Shown here: piece after piece, positions 44,900-56,760 of the stretch
How positions within the stretch are numbered: the first letter of the stretch is position 1
Layout: each line of letters opens with the position of its first letter
Assembly: GCA_000310025.1 (NCBI GenBank)
Contig: FN649728.1
Location: 1,394,315-1,458,314, forward strand
Source of the DNA: Ectocarpus siliculosus
Lineage: Eukaryota; Sar; Phaeophyceae; Ectocarpales; Ectocarpaceae
Length of the DNA stretch: 64,000 nt
Direction of reading: 5' to 3'
Program-made: the position numbers and the translations under genes
The notes under the pieces: model-generated
Told to the model about the DNA's origin: nothing
The model's database searches: none
What the model saw: the letters and a program-made list of their open reading frames with translations, nothing else

Positions 44900-47800
44900 A
44901 AGAAGTTATGCGAACATATGGGCAGTGAGGAGGTGGAATGCGAAGGGCATTGCATGCGACGATTGACTCCGACCACACCCTGGATAAACGAGATTCGTGC
45001 GGATAGTACCACACATACATGGACAGCAATGTGCGGCAATAAGGAAGTCCAGATGAGACGGCTTAAAAAAAAAGGTTTGCTGGACGAATACGTCTACACA
45101 TGCAACCGCGCACTGGCTAAATGAAAAAGAAGTAAAAATCGATCGTGAACCACACAAGCGAGCTTTCGTCAGGTACCTCATGCTAACGCCTGGTACCAAG
45201 ACAGAGAGGTAAAACAAGCCAGGGCTGTCTTCAATAACTTCCGCGGTAAAACCACGGTAATTACCGCTTCCCGTCATCCCGTGAAAAATTGGTTGTACCA
45301 ACAACGAACATAGCAATTTTCCCGTGGTCTCGAGTTACGCGGGGTAAATTACCGCAAGAACAACACAATCCCATATACCGCGGAGAAAGACCAAGCGAAT
45401 TTCTGTGGTGTATTTTACTTGGAGTAGCGGTTGACTTGCTACGTTGTGGACATGAGGCTGCGAGGGCCTGCTTGCAATGAAGTGGTACTATGCTGTCTAC
45501 TGGTCCTTTACGTTTTTTTTTATGCGATCGGTTTGGTTGACGGTCGTAATGCCTAGTGCATGTGTCGCGCACGTTAGTTGTGCGGTGACCAAACGCCTAA
45601 GAAGCACGTCGTCAATGGAAAGAGGGAACGAGGGCACTACGAACCATGGTGTGATTAACTGTAAAAATGCACCCGTTGTGCCCACTTGCCTTACCGAGGT
45701 GGCCAGATACTGCTCAACAATTACGGTACTGTAGTCCGGTGGTCGCCAGTTACCACATGTGGAGCATACCGTGGTGTCTGGTTAACGCGGGAAAATATCC
45801 CGACATGAAGAATCGTTAACGAGGACAGCACTGAAAAAAGAAAATGCACGTGTTGGGGGCCGGAACGCCGGACATTGCCAACAAGTGAAAACACTTGGCA
45901 CGACGGTGTAAATCTGCAATTGTTAAATTGTAACGGTACATGCAGCTGCAGCAGTAGCAGCAGTGCGACCCCGCCGTCACGCGATACACCACCGACCGTA
46001 CCTGCCGGTGCTCCATCCCGCTCGCTGCTCCGCCCAGTAGTACCCTCCAAAAGATTCTCCAGAGTCAGGAGAATAAGGGGCGGGTGCAGGTGGGGCTTCC
46101 TCCAAGGCCCAAAGGGGGCGGTTCCTCCACGGGGAAAAGACGCCGCAGACGGAGATGCACCGCGTGGAAGTCGTATCTGTCACGGCATAGAGAACGTGGG
46201 ACACATGGGGCAAACAGTGCCCATCTGAACGTATATTTCTTTACAATATTTTCAGAAAAAACACAACGAGCAAAAGGGGCAATGCGAAAAATGGACGTGG
46301 GACTATCGGAGATCCTTTACAATGTCATGCGTGAGCTCATGAGCTGGCACGCGACTCACCCGCCACAATCACGTCCTCTGTACAACGCTGTTTTCTCGCC
46401 TCTTGCCGTTTTGCTGATTTGGGTGGCTCTTAGATGGATAGTGAAAACAGGACCCAATACCCTCTTTTTTACACCACTTTCGGCGGTAGACGTATTATTT
46501 GGAAATGCGTCCGAGGTATTGGCTCATCAACAGTGTTTCGAAAGTAAGTGCAGATTGAACAACTGTGCCAGGGTGTTACAGCTAAGCAGGTTACCTCCCG
46601 ACATTGCAGAGAGAGTGCCTGAAAGCACACACAGAAAAATGACAACATGCACATAGTTCAGTTGCGATGGCGCAGCATTTGTTTGACCCAACGTCACGGC
46701 ATATTATTGCTTGCGGACACAGAACTCTAGGGGACATACGGTTGCAGAGTGGTGGCTACAAAGCTACCAAGTAGGCTGGTATGTAGCCTACATGCAGACG
46801 TGTACACTTCGAGTGCCGTTGCAGCTCGGTGTTTCTCGGAACAAAGAGGTGAAAGAAAATGCCGTTGTTACTGGTTTACCCCACGACCAGGGTTGCTTTG
46901 ATGGTGATGATGAGGAGTGAGCAAAAAGGGCGAGTGCGCATTGTGCTCTGCTCAAACAATACAATAAGACAAGTCTACAGTAGACTACGGAGTATTTACC
47001 CCCAGATCTCCATCTCGGCTGATCTGTTGGGGTCTTCAAGGTACAAAATATAAAATGTCAAAATTGTGTACAGTCGGAAACAGTCCTGACAGTCCCGTGT
47101 GCGCATGCATGCATCCACACCCTTGTTACGCATAAAATACCGCCAATACCACAACATAGCTTACTGGATAACTATTGCTGCTACATTTTTCTGTTGCTGC
47201 TACATTATACTGCTGGACGGCAGCCACCTACTGCTGTACCTTTCCTGCTGTAGTAATACTGGTGTGTTCCGCCACATGCAAATCAAGCCTACGGTTGTCG
47301 CATTGCAGCACACAAAGGGATATCCTCGACTAGTTGCTGCTACCTCCGATGCATACTGCTACTCCTACTGTTTTCATGCAGTTCACAACCCAGCAACACT
47401 GCCGCCACGTAGTAGGCCACACTGCTGCGTCGTTGAATACTCCCCACAAAACGCACTCATAGATATCCCCGACACGAACATGATGATGACTTTCATGAGG
47501 TATCTTGCTGTTTCACTTATAGGTCGACGTCTATCCCATGATCAGTGTTGGCTACGGTCTTGCCCAAGATCGGCTCTGCAAAAAAATCGAACAACGAACA
47601 GCAGGGCCCGCCGAATTGTGGAGGTATACGCACAGCTATTTTTTTTTTGTTCTTCTGTCCGTAGTATTGTCAACTGCTGCTGTGTTTGTGGAGCGAACAG
47701 CAGGTAGGTGCTACGGACAACGCAAGGTTTGGCGGAACCACACAACCGTAGTAACGTGGTTGCGATACCAACACACGGCACGTGCTTCCCTGCCTCGGTA

Positions 47801-48600
47801 TGTGCTGCTTGCTGCTGCTGCATAAAGTGTGCCGTGTGTTGTCGCTACATATGCACAACACACAAGCTGCGTGCGTCTTCTTCTGCACTGCCCGACGCCG
47901 TAGGCCACACACCGCCGCCTCCATGTCGGGATCCCCATATGTCCTACAGCACTCACCAACTTCGGCAGCTTCGTGTCTTGAGAGCGCTCTCCCGGCCCTC
48001 GCCACTACATGCGCTCCGATTTCCAGCAGGGGTCCATCCGAATGAGGGTGGTTCCTCTCACCAAGCCGCTGCAATTCTCGCGGTGGGCCAAGACACGAGC
48101 GCTAGCTGATGGTGTACCGTTCCCCCCCGTCATGTCTCCAGCCCAAGCTGATAACCACCTGGGCGCAGGCTCGACCGCTTGATCATGGCATCTTCATCCG
48201 CTGGACATTGCGGTCGTGCTTGGGTGGACATGTGTGTGCCCCACGGAGCAGGGAGAGCTGCTGGTGGAAACCAACGGCTTCAGCGGGGGGGGCTCCACTG
48301 ATCGGAGTTGGTAGGAGGGGGTATGCACATATATTTTTTTACTTTTTCGCTCAAACCCGCCGCTTGAACCAGCAGGGCACCTGTGGGGTCGCATATGTGG
48401 CGATATGGTGACAGCTTTGAAGCATCACAACATCACAACGACACCTACGGACCCCACAACGCACGCCCTGATGGAGCGTTTGTTTCATGCACATACATCC
48501 GCGTCTACTCGCTCGCACCATCTATAATTTTACGCCTGATGTGTCTGCTGTGTCTGCAATGATAATATATCCGTCCGTGTATGTATGCATACAAGGCCTC
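44900..48600. other. Region without a convincing gene
   Basis: Several open frames (44864-45124 and 46084-46656 plus; 47670-48074 minus) but no recognisable domain and no coherent exon chain. Contains TGCTGC-rich simple sequence around 47180-47240 and 47810-47820. Possible minus-strand exons are described under 43997-44098. Confidence 0.4.
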
Positions 48601-48609
48601 AATGCTTCT

Positions 48610-48850
48610 TGCACTCTAGAGGGTGTTCGATTTTAAATCCTGTGAAGGGTTTTCATATCTATTGCGTGTCATAAATCCTCTAGAGGGACCGGCTCCAAAC
48701 GCTTTAGAGGGCTTCTGATCTCTGAACCCTCTACAGCATACCAAAAGCAACCTCTCCCCTTTGAGGGTACCAACATTCCCTCCAGAGGTTTTGTTGCATA
48801 TATATATATATAATATATGGATCCCTCTGAGGGCACTGTGTGCAACAACT
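48610..48850. repeat. CCCTCTAGAGGG palindromic repeat cluster 2, left half
   Basis: Degenerate CTCTAGAGGG, CCCTCCAGAGG and CCTCTGAGGGCACTGTGTG units with a (TA)n run at 48800-48820. Homologous in the same order to 51764-51925, on the other side of the 2.9-kb TIR element. Confidence 0.8.
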
Positions 48851-49004
48851 AACTACAGAACGCCCCACCACTTAAGAACCGCTTATTTAGCTTGAGGCTC
48901 GACGCTTATTGGTTACCTCCAACCGAGCACATGTTCTTAATTTCGAAGTTCTTATTTGGAGCAGGTATCCACCTATGGTAAACGAGGTTCTTGTTCTTAT
49001 TTCT

Positions 49005-49039
<35 letters not shown>

Positions 49040-49560
49040 CTTCACATTAAAAACCGTTCCGATCTCTCTCTACCCAGTACCTTCGTATGTCCGTACTGAT
49101 CCAACACTCGACGCGGTCGATTCCCGTGGTCACAGGTTAACTTACCCTAAAAAGGTACACTCAAATAAACTGGCCCCGAGGGGTCCGCAAGTCAATAGAA
49201 ATCAACGACAGATATTCTGGGATCCTCCGCTCCCTCTTCACGCCATGCGGGGTATCAACTGAGATTAGCAGTCACTATCTATCATGGGCCGGAGAGAAAG
49301 AGGCACACTCCCTTGGTTCAATCTTGGTACTTCACAACGCAAGCAGAGACAAGTCCATCTGGCACAGAAAAAGAGAGAAAAAAAGAGAGAAAAAAAAAGA
49401 GAGAAAAAAAAGGACAAAGAGAAAAAAAAGGAGAAAAAATAAAAATGGAAACCGTAATAGGAGAAGAGAAAATAAATGAAAATAAAATGAAAAAATGAAA
49501 AAAAGGGCGAGGACAAAGAGGGACCAGGCCGAAAAATAACAGGAAGTATGAGGCAGAACA
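49005..49560 (+). repeat. Dispersed repeat C, copy 1
   Basis: It begins with a (GTT)n tract (49008-49039) and TCTTCACATTAAAAACCGTT. It then shares AAAGGTACACT, GGTCCRCAAG, CCTCCGCTCCC and GGTTCAATCTTGSTACTTCA with 61965-62330, and ends in a long A/G-rich tract. That tract produces Phe/Leu-rich open frames on the minus strand (49266-49720), which are artefacts. Confidence 0.75.
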
Positions 49561-49794
49561 AGGCACACGGTGGAGAGACCACTAACGAACAAGCAAACAC
49601 GCAAACATGGCCACCAACCAGCGATACATTGTAATGGTACGAAATCATATTATTTCTATACCGATTGCCGTATGCAGAGGACACCCAGACAGACAGGTCT
49701 TTCTGCGTGGATTTCATCACGAGACACTACTACTGCTGTAAGAGTACCATGTAGCCGTAAAATCGCCCCCTAGGTGGCAGTGCCGCATGTATGT

Positions 49795-50625
49795 ACGGTA
49801 TGGGAGAGGAGAGGTTGCCGAGAAAGGCTTAGGAGGCGAAGTGGACAAACAAGAAGAATTGATGTACCAACCTACGGAGTGAGTTAATGTTGTAGATGAC
49901 GCATGGAAGGGGGTCCAACTTGACAAAGGTGATCCACTTGATTGAGAGGGGAGGTCTAGAGGGGTTCAAGGAGAAGATATCTGTTGTTGCTTTGGCGAGA
50001 GAGAAGGACAGGATCAAACCAAATAAACCAACGACACGGAGGGTCTCGATGTGTACGGAATATCAAAGAAGGAATATATTTAAAGATGACCTACATGGAG
50101 GGCCAATGGATGCAGAGACAAGGCTGAAGGTCAAACCTAGGACTGGGGGTGTTGGCCTTTGAGAACGTAGACGAAGATTGAGGAAGGTAGACGATGAAGA
50201 CGACAAACCCAGGTGTGATTGCGGCTCCGAGGGCGAAGACCATCTTCATGTACTTGCGGAATGTCCGTGGTACAAGAAGGAGAGGGAAATGTACATGACT
50301 GAGCTAGCTGGGAAAAAAAGTAAAAGGAAAAAAGTACAGAAAGAAAGCCAATTGACGAATGTAAATAGCCAGGAGAAGACGGTAGCTGTACTGGGGCATA
50401 GGAAATGGGTTGAAAATAAGGCGGAAATTGATACCGATGGGAAAACATGTTTGAGCGACCTTTTCGGCAACGTAGGAAGGAACGATTGGCCATCGGTGAT
50501 CGATCCTGTGGGAACAATGCTCCGTCCTGTCGAGGACGCGTGGTCAACGGTCTAACCGCTAAGTACGGCTGCCAAAACATGAGAGAGAGTACACCCCCCT
50601 TCGGATCCAACTCCTACGATCGGGA
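49795..50625 (+). mobile_element. LINE 3' relic 1
   Basis: Decayed copy of the C-terminal part of the LINE seen in LTA4H intron 2. Recognisable pieces are GFKEKISVVALAREK, DDLHGGPMDAETRLKV and KVDDEDDKPRCDCGSEGEDH. It ends with GTCAACGGTCTAACCGCTAA and AAAACATGAGAGAGAGTAC. Several frame breaks. Only the 3' third is present, as expected of a 5'-truncated insertion. Confidence 0.85.
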
Positions 50626-50659
50626 AGAGGCGTAAGTAGGTTAAAATGCCTGGTAGGCC

Positions 50660-51460
50660 GTATGTTGTACGATGTGGGAGAGGAGACATTGCCGAGAGAA
50701 GCCTGGGAGGTGAAGTGGACAAGCAAGAAAAATGGAGGTACCAACCCGGAGGGAGTGGATTAAGGTTGTAGACTGTGTAGGAAGAGTTCAAAATCGATTA
50801 GGTTGGTAAATTGGAAACGAACGGTAGATCTAGAGGGGTTCGAGAACAAGAAATAAATCTGCTTCTTTCGCCGAGAGAGAACACCATATAACAAAAGGAT
50901 CCAAGGATAAGGAGGGTCTCCATGTGTACGGATGTTGAAAGAAGGTATAGGTACCTACTACATGGACCAATGGATGCAGGGAGAAAGCCGAAGGTCAAAT
51001 TTTGGAGTGGGGAAAACGGCCTTCGAGAACATTGACGAAGATTCAGGAAGGTAGACGATGAAGACGAGTTCAATGTGAATGAATGCGACTCCGAGAGCGA
51101 AGACCGGGCTCATGTCGTTGCGAAACGTCCGTGTTGGGCGACAAGGACAAAGAAATGTACATGACTGAGTTGGACATGTAGAAGAAAAGGTACAGGGAGG
51201 TGTTTGAGGCATGGAATAGCCAGGAGAAGACGGTGGTAGCTGTACTGGGGCATAGGAAGTGGGTCGAAAAGGCGGGAAGTGATATCGATATAGGGTAGAT
51301 CGGCTAGGGAGAACATGTTTTGGCCACGTTTGACAAAGTACTTCGAAGTGGGAAGGAACGATTGGCATCAGTGATCCTGTTGGAACATGGATGCGTCCTC
51401 TCGAAGACGTTGGTCAATTGTCCTACCGCTAAGGCATGCGAAACATGAGAGAGAGTACCT
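50660..51460 (+). mobile_element. LINE 3' relic 2 (tandem with relic 1)
   Basis: A second copy of the same 3' part in the same orientation, immediately after relic 1 and more decayed. Same landmarks (GGGAGAGGAGACATTGCCGA, GTAGACGATGAAGACGAG, CCGCTAAGGCATGCGAAACA). Tandem order suggests either two insertions at the same A-rich/3' site or a local duplication. Confidence 0.8.
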
Positions 51461-51763
51461 CTCCCCCTCCGCGCGTACAAGAATTCATCACGAGGTCCTC
51501 TCTCTCTCCCCCCCCCCCCGCCTCGAATCAGAAACTAACTGCTGTTTGGGTCACCCCCAGCCTCCTATGTTCTTATCTTGCAGCCGCCGCGTTTTCGGGC
51601 TCCGTTCTTGTCTGTATGCGCATTGGTACACACCGGGCGGGTTCTTGTTCTTAATACAACGTCGGAACTGAGTATATGTTCTTATGGCCAAGTTCTTAGA
51701 TTTTGGATTGTTTGAGGCTCAAGTTCTTAACTGCTAAGTTCTTAAGTGGTGGCGCGTTCTGTA

Positions 51764-51925
51764 CCTCTAGAGGCGTGTGTTCCGCTGCCCTCTAGAGGGG
51801 CATGCCAAAACAAACTCTCGACAGGGCACCGAAGAAAATATCCCCCTAGAGGGGTATCATTAATATTCCCTCTAGAGGTTTTTTGTGTAATAATCCCTCT
51901 AAGGCATTGTGTGTAAGAACTTCTA
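51764..51925. repeat. CCCTCTAGAGGG palindromic repeat cluster 2, right half
   Basis: Units CCCTCTAGAGGGGCAT, CCCCCTAGAGGGGTAT and CCCTCTAGAGG, then CCCTCTAAGGCATTGTGTG. This is the same series as on the left side of the TIR element, so the element is flanked by long, diverged direct repeats. Confidence 0.8.
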
Positions 51926-52839
51926 GGGGCATTGTTAAAACAGCTAAAAAGGAAAGCGTTCATACAAAGTAGACTTCTCTCACCTTTCGTAGCCGAGTAC
52001 AGTTCGTGCGTAGACCTTATTCCTCGGGGCTGCAGGAGGAGCACGACCAGTTCGTATGCACGTATGCACACACGAAACGCAACATCGACAGCAGTGGAAC
52101 CAAAAATAAATAACTTCCTTCAACCACATCAACCATGAACGGTCAACGGACTGATTGACTGCTGCTGCTGCCTGCAAGCCACACATGCAACAGCATCGTC
52201 AACGCACACCCACGGCAAGAAGACGACATAGACTGCAGCAATAAGTCGGCGCACTGGCCAACATGTGTCATAGATAAAGCACTGACTGGATGGATACAGT
52301 AGAACAAATATTGCGCAGACGACCCACCAGAACAAATTGAGAGAGTGTACGATGTTGCGCAGACGACCCACCAGACGACGACGACGGCGTCGTGTAACTT
52401 TGGAGGACAGGAGGGCTCGGGAAAGACAGAGGTAAGTCGTGAGACGCATAGACTACTGTAGGCCGTATGCATAGAACACCGATGATTGTCACAAGCAAGG
52501 GCATATATACAGCGGTAGAGTGAAAGCACTATTATTGTAAGATGTAGACTCACCCGACGACGGCATCGTCGTGTAACACCGGCATACATCATTGAGTCCA
52601 CATGCATACAAACAGCAAGCAGATGATCTACAGTAGTGGGAAGCGCAACATAGGTCGATAGCGTGTACGTGCGGTAGCCATGGTATGGAGCATATTTCGA
52701 CACAATAACAAACTATACACAGGAAGGAGTATTATTACAAGGACGAAGGCGACGATCGACTTAGTTAGCCGGCGCTGGCTGTTGTTGTTACCATCAGACG
52801 ACCGGGGAACTGTATATTATTGTCTGTAGATTGTACATC

Positions 52840-53689
52840 GTACACAACAACAGTCATTCAGCAATGGAAGCAATGCACGTCGATTGTTCAGGTACGAAAG
52901 ACAGCGAAAAGATGCGACCATATGGTTGTCGATGATGATGACCTGGACGGTAGTTCTGGCAGTGATGAAGCGGACAGGATTATTTTCAACAGGGAGATCC
53001 CGACAGCGGCGATTGAGACAACAGGTCAAGAAACGTGCAGAGATAGCGTAGATTTGGTGACTCCTCTTCACGCGGAAACTCTTCTGCAAGGACTGCAGGA
53101 CTTCCGCGACCATATGTTTGCGGGTAGCAGGCGGTGAGTGTCAGCAGTTCGACTGAACTAGCTATGTAGAAAGATAACTGCCCGGCCTCAAATAGGGCGG
53201 GCGGCTGGAACGTGCCATTTCTAATTTATTAACACATACACTCGTTGAGATCGAGCGCATACAAAAAATACACAGTTTGTTATCAACAGGTCTCCCTGCT
53301 GTGCCGTGTGCGATAGGCTGACTTTGGTACGACGTCATCACGTGTTATCAGCAAGTGAGATTCCCAGAAAACAACTTTTGAGGGCAGACGAAGCCCTTCG
53401 TAAGCAGGACAGGGTAATGGCAACTTTTCGCGGCTATGCAGGCGACACGGCGCGGGAACTAGACAACCTCGTTCTAAGTAAGTACGGTATCGAGTCAGAG
53501 GAACCATGCAAGATACATGTATGCGACGAGTGCTACCGGTCGTTGGCGAAGAACAAAATACCTGATGCAGCATTGGCGAACGGGTTTTGGGTCGGTACCC
53601 TACCCGATGAGCTGCAAAAGGCAACGTTCGTCGAGCGCGCCGCAGCGTACCCAATTCGAACAAAGGATCACGTTGACAACGCACAATGA
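52840..53689 (+). CDS. Helitron-type protein, N-terminal part (DUF6570-like)
   Basis: Two exons. The first (to 53133, donor GTGAGT) is acidic, with DDDDLDGSSGSDEADR. The second (from 53290) joins in frame and reads SPCCAVCDRLTLVRRHH, then CKIHVCDECYRSLAKNKIPD and AALANGFWVGTLPDELQ. Paired CxxC motifs followed by ALANG.W.G..P.EL are characteristic of the region before the replication-initiator domain in Helitron Rep-helicases and related PIF1-like proteins. The frame stops at 53689. The Rep (HUH) and helicase domains were not seen downstream, so this is a fragment of a Helitron or a domesticated N-terminal piece. The start of exon 1 is uncertain. Confidence 0.55.
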
Positions 53690-53759
53690 ACGCATATATA
53701 CCAAGTACCTTCATATTTCCCCCGACTGCCTGCTTTGCATCATTTCATTTTGCAGAAGA

Positions 53760-54345
53760 TATGGCTCAAGCCTTCAAATGTCTGTCGTGTCTTACGACCG
53801 ACCATGGACCGGTTGGGAGACGGCTCTCCCATTATGTCGCAGTATTCGTACCGCTACCCCCACGCTGAGTGGGGCCGGTGGATAACCAAGATTAATCCGC
53901 GCGACATTGCAACGGCGAAGTGTTTTGTTTGTGACGTCAAATTTCAAAGTTATGCCATAGTCGCAAAGTATATTGTGACTGAATCGAAAGAATATAAACG
54001 GGCCGTGGTTAGGTACGCCCATTTGGACCCGGACATGTGCTGTGACTCTTACGTACCATCCAAATCCAAGAAGTGCAAGTCCTGCGAAGGTAGATCTAAA
54101 TTAGAACACTTCGACACCTCAAGCGGGTCTCGCGACCCCGACAGACAGGTCTGTCGCCCTTTGCTTTGTCAAGCGGCGGACTGTCTTCATGGAATCCGTT
54201 CGGGCCCAGATGCACGACAAGTCTTCGTCTTCTTCAACATCTGCTTCCCCGGTCAAACGGTACAACCCCAACTCCGGCGGCGGGAATTCCTCTTCCGCCT
54301 CTAACGAACGTCCTCCCAAGAGATCACGTCACAAAACGGTAAGCT
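53760..54345 (+). CDS. Cysteine-rich open region, possible exons of the same or another gene
   Basis: One frame (from about 53835) reads WITKINPRDIATAKCFVCDV and later DPDMCCDSYVPSKSKKCKSC, with several CxxC pairs suggesting zinc binding. A second frame (54150-54338) reads SSSSSTSASPVKRYNPNSGG..., then NERPPKRSRHKT followed by a good donor (GTAAGC at 54339). Both look compositionally real but belong to different frames with no obvious intron between them. Family unknown. Confidence 0.3.
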
Positions 54346-56090
54346 AACCATGGTTGATTTTGTGCATGGGGAAGGGGGGGGGGGGGGGGGGGTACCCTTT
54401 TGTTGCTTGCCTTAATCATTTGACCATTGACCACCCGTCCCTTTCGAAAAGGAACAGGGGGAAGGGGGGGGGGGGGTTCCAATCATCAGACCATCTGCCA
54501 CCTATCTATGATGCTCTTCATTTCAATCAATTCATCAAGCAACCATCAGGCCGTTATTAGTGCAGCAATCCGCCGTGAACGCCTCGTCTACTATGTATGT
54601 ATATACTTCTAAGGCTTCTCGACCTTCTCAAAAGTAGACGATCAGGCTACGGGTGGGTGTGCCATAAAGAACGCAGAGGGTAGGATGAGTCACGTCCCTA
54701 ACATTGTTACCACCGCCATCCATCAGTCATATTCACCTTGCTTGCTTGGTCGCCCTTCCTTTTACTCCTCCTTTACTCCTCCTTCCTCCACCTCCACCAC
54801 CTCCTCCTGCACGCTTCTTGCCATCAGGTGCATCTCGACTCCACACGACGTCGTGACTTCACATCTTTCTTCGTCGACATACCATTATCACGCCAGCTTC
54901 GTCCAAGACATGATCGTTCTACACTTTATGTTTTTCTTTTTTTCTTTAGGAATATACTTCGTTTGAGGGTAGTTGCGTTTTTTTTTTTATTTCGTCCCCA
55001 AAACTGGACTATAGTAAGTATATAATGTATACTGCCTCTGCCGGGAAAGACCGGGAATGAATGAATGAATGTAGGCAACGTTCGGATGATGACGGGTCGC
55101 ATTCCGGTCGATGATTTTTTTCATCGTCAGTATGTACGTGTCTATGTATGTATGTATGTACGTACGTACGTGGTGTGTCATCACGTCAAAGAGGTTTTCA
55201 TTTAAAAAATTGCACTCGTCGTGCACTTTCGGCGGGCAGAAAAACACCTTTTTTTTTGTCCGATGGACAGTCCGCGCACTTCTGACGGAAAGGACCGTCT
55301 AAAAATATATCCTTATCCGATATATTTGTCTGTGCATATGCATTCATTCCGTTGTTAGTTAGTTGTGTTGGTGCCTTCCTTGCCCGTGACCTTTTGCCCA
55401 TTATGGCTCTAAATATTATACAACACTACATCATGTTTTAGATATATATACATACTGATACACACACACCACATGTTGTACACATACATCACGTGTTGTG
55501 TGTGTGTTTGTGCGAATTATTTTTCAAGTAGGTTGGGCGGCCAAACCCCAACGAAGTTTGTCTGTCTACTGCATCTTACACCCGATGATGCCTCCACCAA
55601 CACCCACCCACCCGGGTACCTCCATATTTCAGTACCGGGAAGTACCAACAACCGCCGAGCGAGGCGGTACTTCCATATTTATTTCAGTACCGGCAGAAAC
55701 ATGCGACTACACGCAACTATTATTATTATTGTACCATGCATTGCTTGCAACATGCGCATGATTACATACATACATATGGATAGTTAGTTCCGTCCGGAAG
55801 ATGAACAAAATGGGACCGGCCCGCAGAACTCCTCTGCGGGCGATGCTATATTAAAGGCTCACCTCCCATACATAGGGGTCCAACAAAAAAAAATTAACTA
55901 TTTCGCGCGAAGCGCGAAAAGAAGGGTCGGAGAGAGACATCACAGAAAGCGTATAGATAGATATGGATGGAGCCTTCGCCACCACGTAGGTCACCAGTGC
56001 GCACGCTCACACCTCACCCGATACCACCAGTCAGTCAGGGGATGAATGGGAGAGCTGTTTAGCTCTCATCATCATCAGCTCAGCGGCAGC
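54346..56090. other. No gene recognised; simple repeats
   Basis: Contains two poly(G) runs (about 54366-54391 and 54466-54476), (TGTA)n/(CGTA)n near 55143-55170, and an 8-bp perfect stem GCCCGCAG-CTGCGGGC at 55819-55841 followed by TATATTAAAG. Short open frames only. Confidence 0.5.
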
Positions 56091-56091
56091 A

Positions 56092-56148
56092 GTGCTGCTG
56101 CTGCTGCTGCTGCTTGCTGTTGCTGCCGGCGCTGCTGCTGCTGCTGCT
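56092..56148. repeat. (GCT)n microsatellite, interrupted
   Basis: Two runs of CTG/GCT triplets separated by TTGCTGTTGCTGCCGG. Open frames across it (poly-Leu, poly-Ala) are artefacts. Confidence 0.95.
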
Positions 56149-56159
56149 GTGCATGGGTG

Positions 56160-56760
56160 CGCACTTGCTTTCTTCGCTTTCGCTACTAGCAGAGGGCAAC
56201 AGGCTCGAAAAATTGGGCCCGACCCCTCCCACGACGTGCGTATTTGGCCGCCCATGGCTTACAGCGCTGTGTACGTCTCACTTGTCTCTGTTTCTGGGGT
56301 GCATCTGTTGTGGAAGCAAAGATCGACCGGCAGACGAAGAGACAGCAGAAAAAGATCTCACTTGTGTGCACTCGCATGTTCCCTCGCTTACGCTGCTAGC
56401 AGTAGGCCTCGGGGTCTAAAAATAGCTTCCGACGCCAGCCATGATGTGTGCCTTTGGCCGGCCTTGGCCTACAGCAGTGTCTAGGCCTCGTTTTCTCTGT
56501 TGTGGGGATACGTCTGTGCGGGAAGCTCCAAAGATCGGTAGGTTGAGGGTGATGATGCAGACGGACCGCGGGTTGACTTGCGTCGTCACTCGCTTGTGCT
56601 GCCGACAGCAGGCAACGGGCCGCAAGAGTCCCACCCAACGCCTCCCATGATGTATGCCTTTGGCTGCCCTTGGCCTACAGCAGTCCGTATACTGCTGTGC
56701 TGGTTGTATCGTATGTTGTCTACTGTACGTGATGTGTATGGTGCTGCTGTGCGAGAGGAT
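56160..56760. repeat. Three diverged tandem copies of a ~200-bp unit
   Basis: Each unit contains GCACTYGC..TCGCTT, GCTRGCAG.RGGC, GAYGTRTGCVTTTGGCC, TTGGCCTACAGC and a GTTGTGG..AGCAAAGATCG block. Unit starts are near 56160, 56366 and 56576. The copies differ considerably, so the duplication is not recent. Confidence 0.7.

Larger units (their letters stand above)
48856..51761. mobile_element. 2.9-kb TIR element with GTTCTTA subterminal repeats
   Basis: The left terminus CAGAACGCCCCACCACTTAA and the inverted right terminus match at all but one of about 24 bases, and both are flanked by TA. That pattern (TA target, ends starting CAG) fits Tc1/mariner-like elements, though many families share it. 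Copies of AAGTTCTTA or ATGTTCTTA crowd both ends (48930-49000 and 51565-51750). No transposase was found. The interior is filled with a (GTT)n tract, a copy of repeat C and two tandem LINE relics. It sits inside cluster 2 of the CCCTCTAGAGGG repeats. Confidence 0.75.

Noticed and set aside
45875-46656. Overlapping plus ORFs of 117 and 190 codons
   Set aside because: Different frames, low-complexity Ser and Arg runs and no domain; the opposite strand looks as good as an exon.
49266-49720. Long Phe/Leu-rich ORFs on the minus strand
   Set aside because: They are the complement of an A/G-rich low-complexity tract in repeat C; several frames stay open for the same reason.
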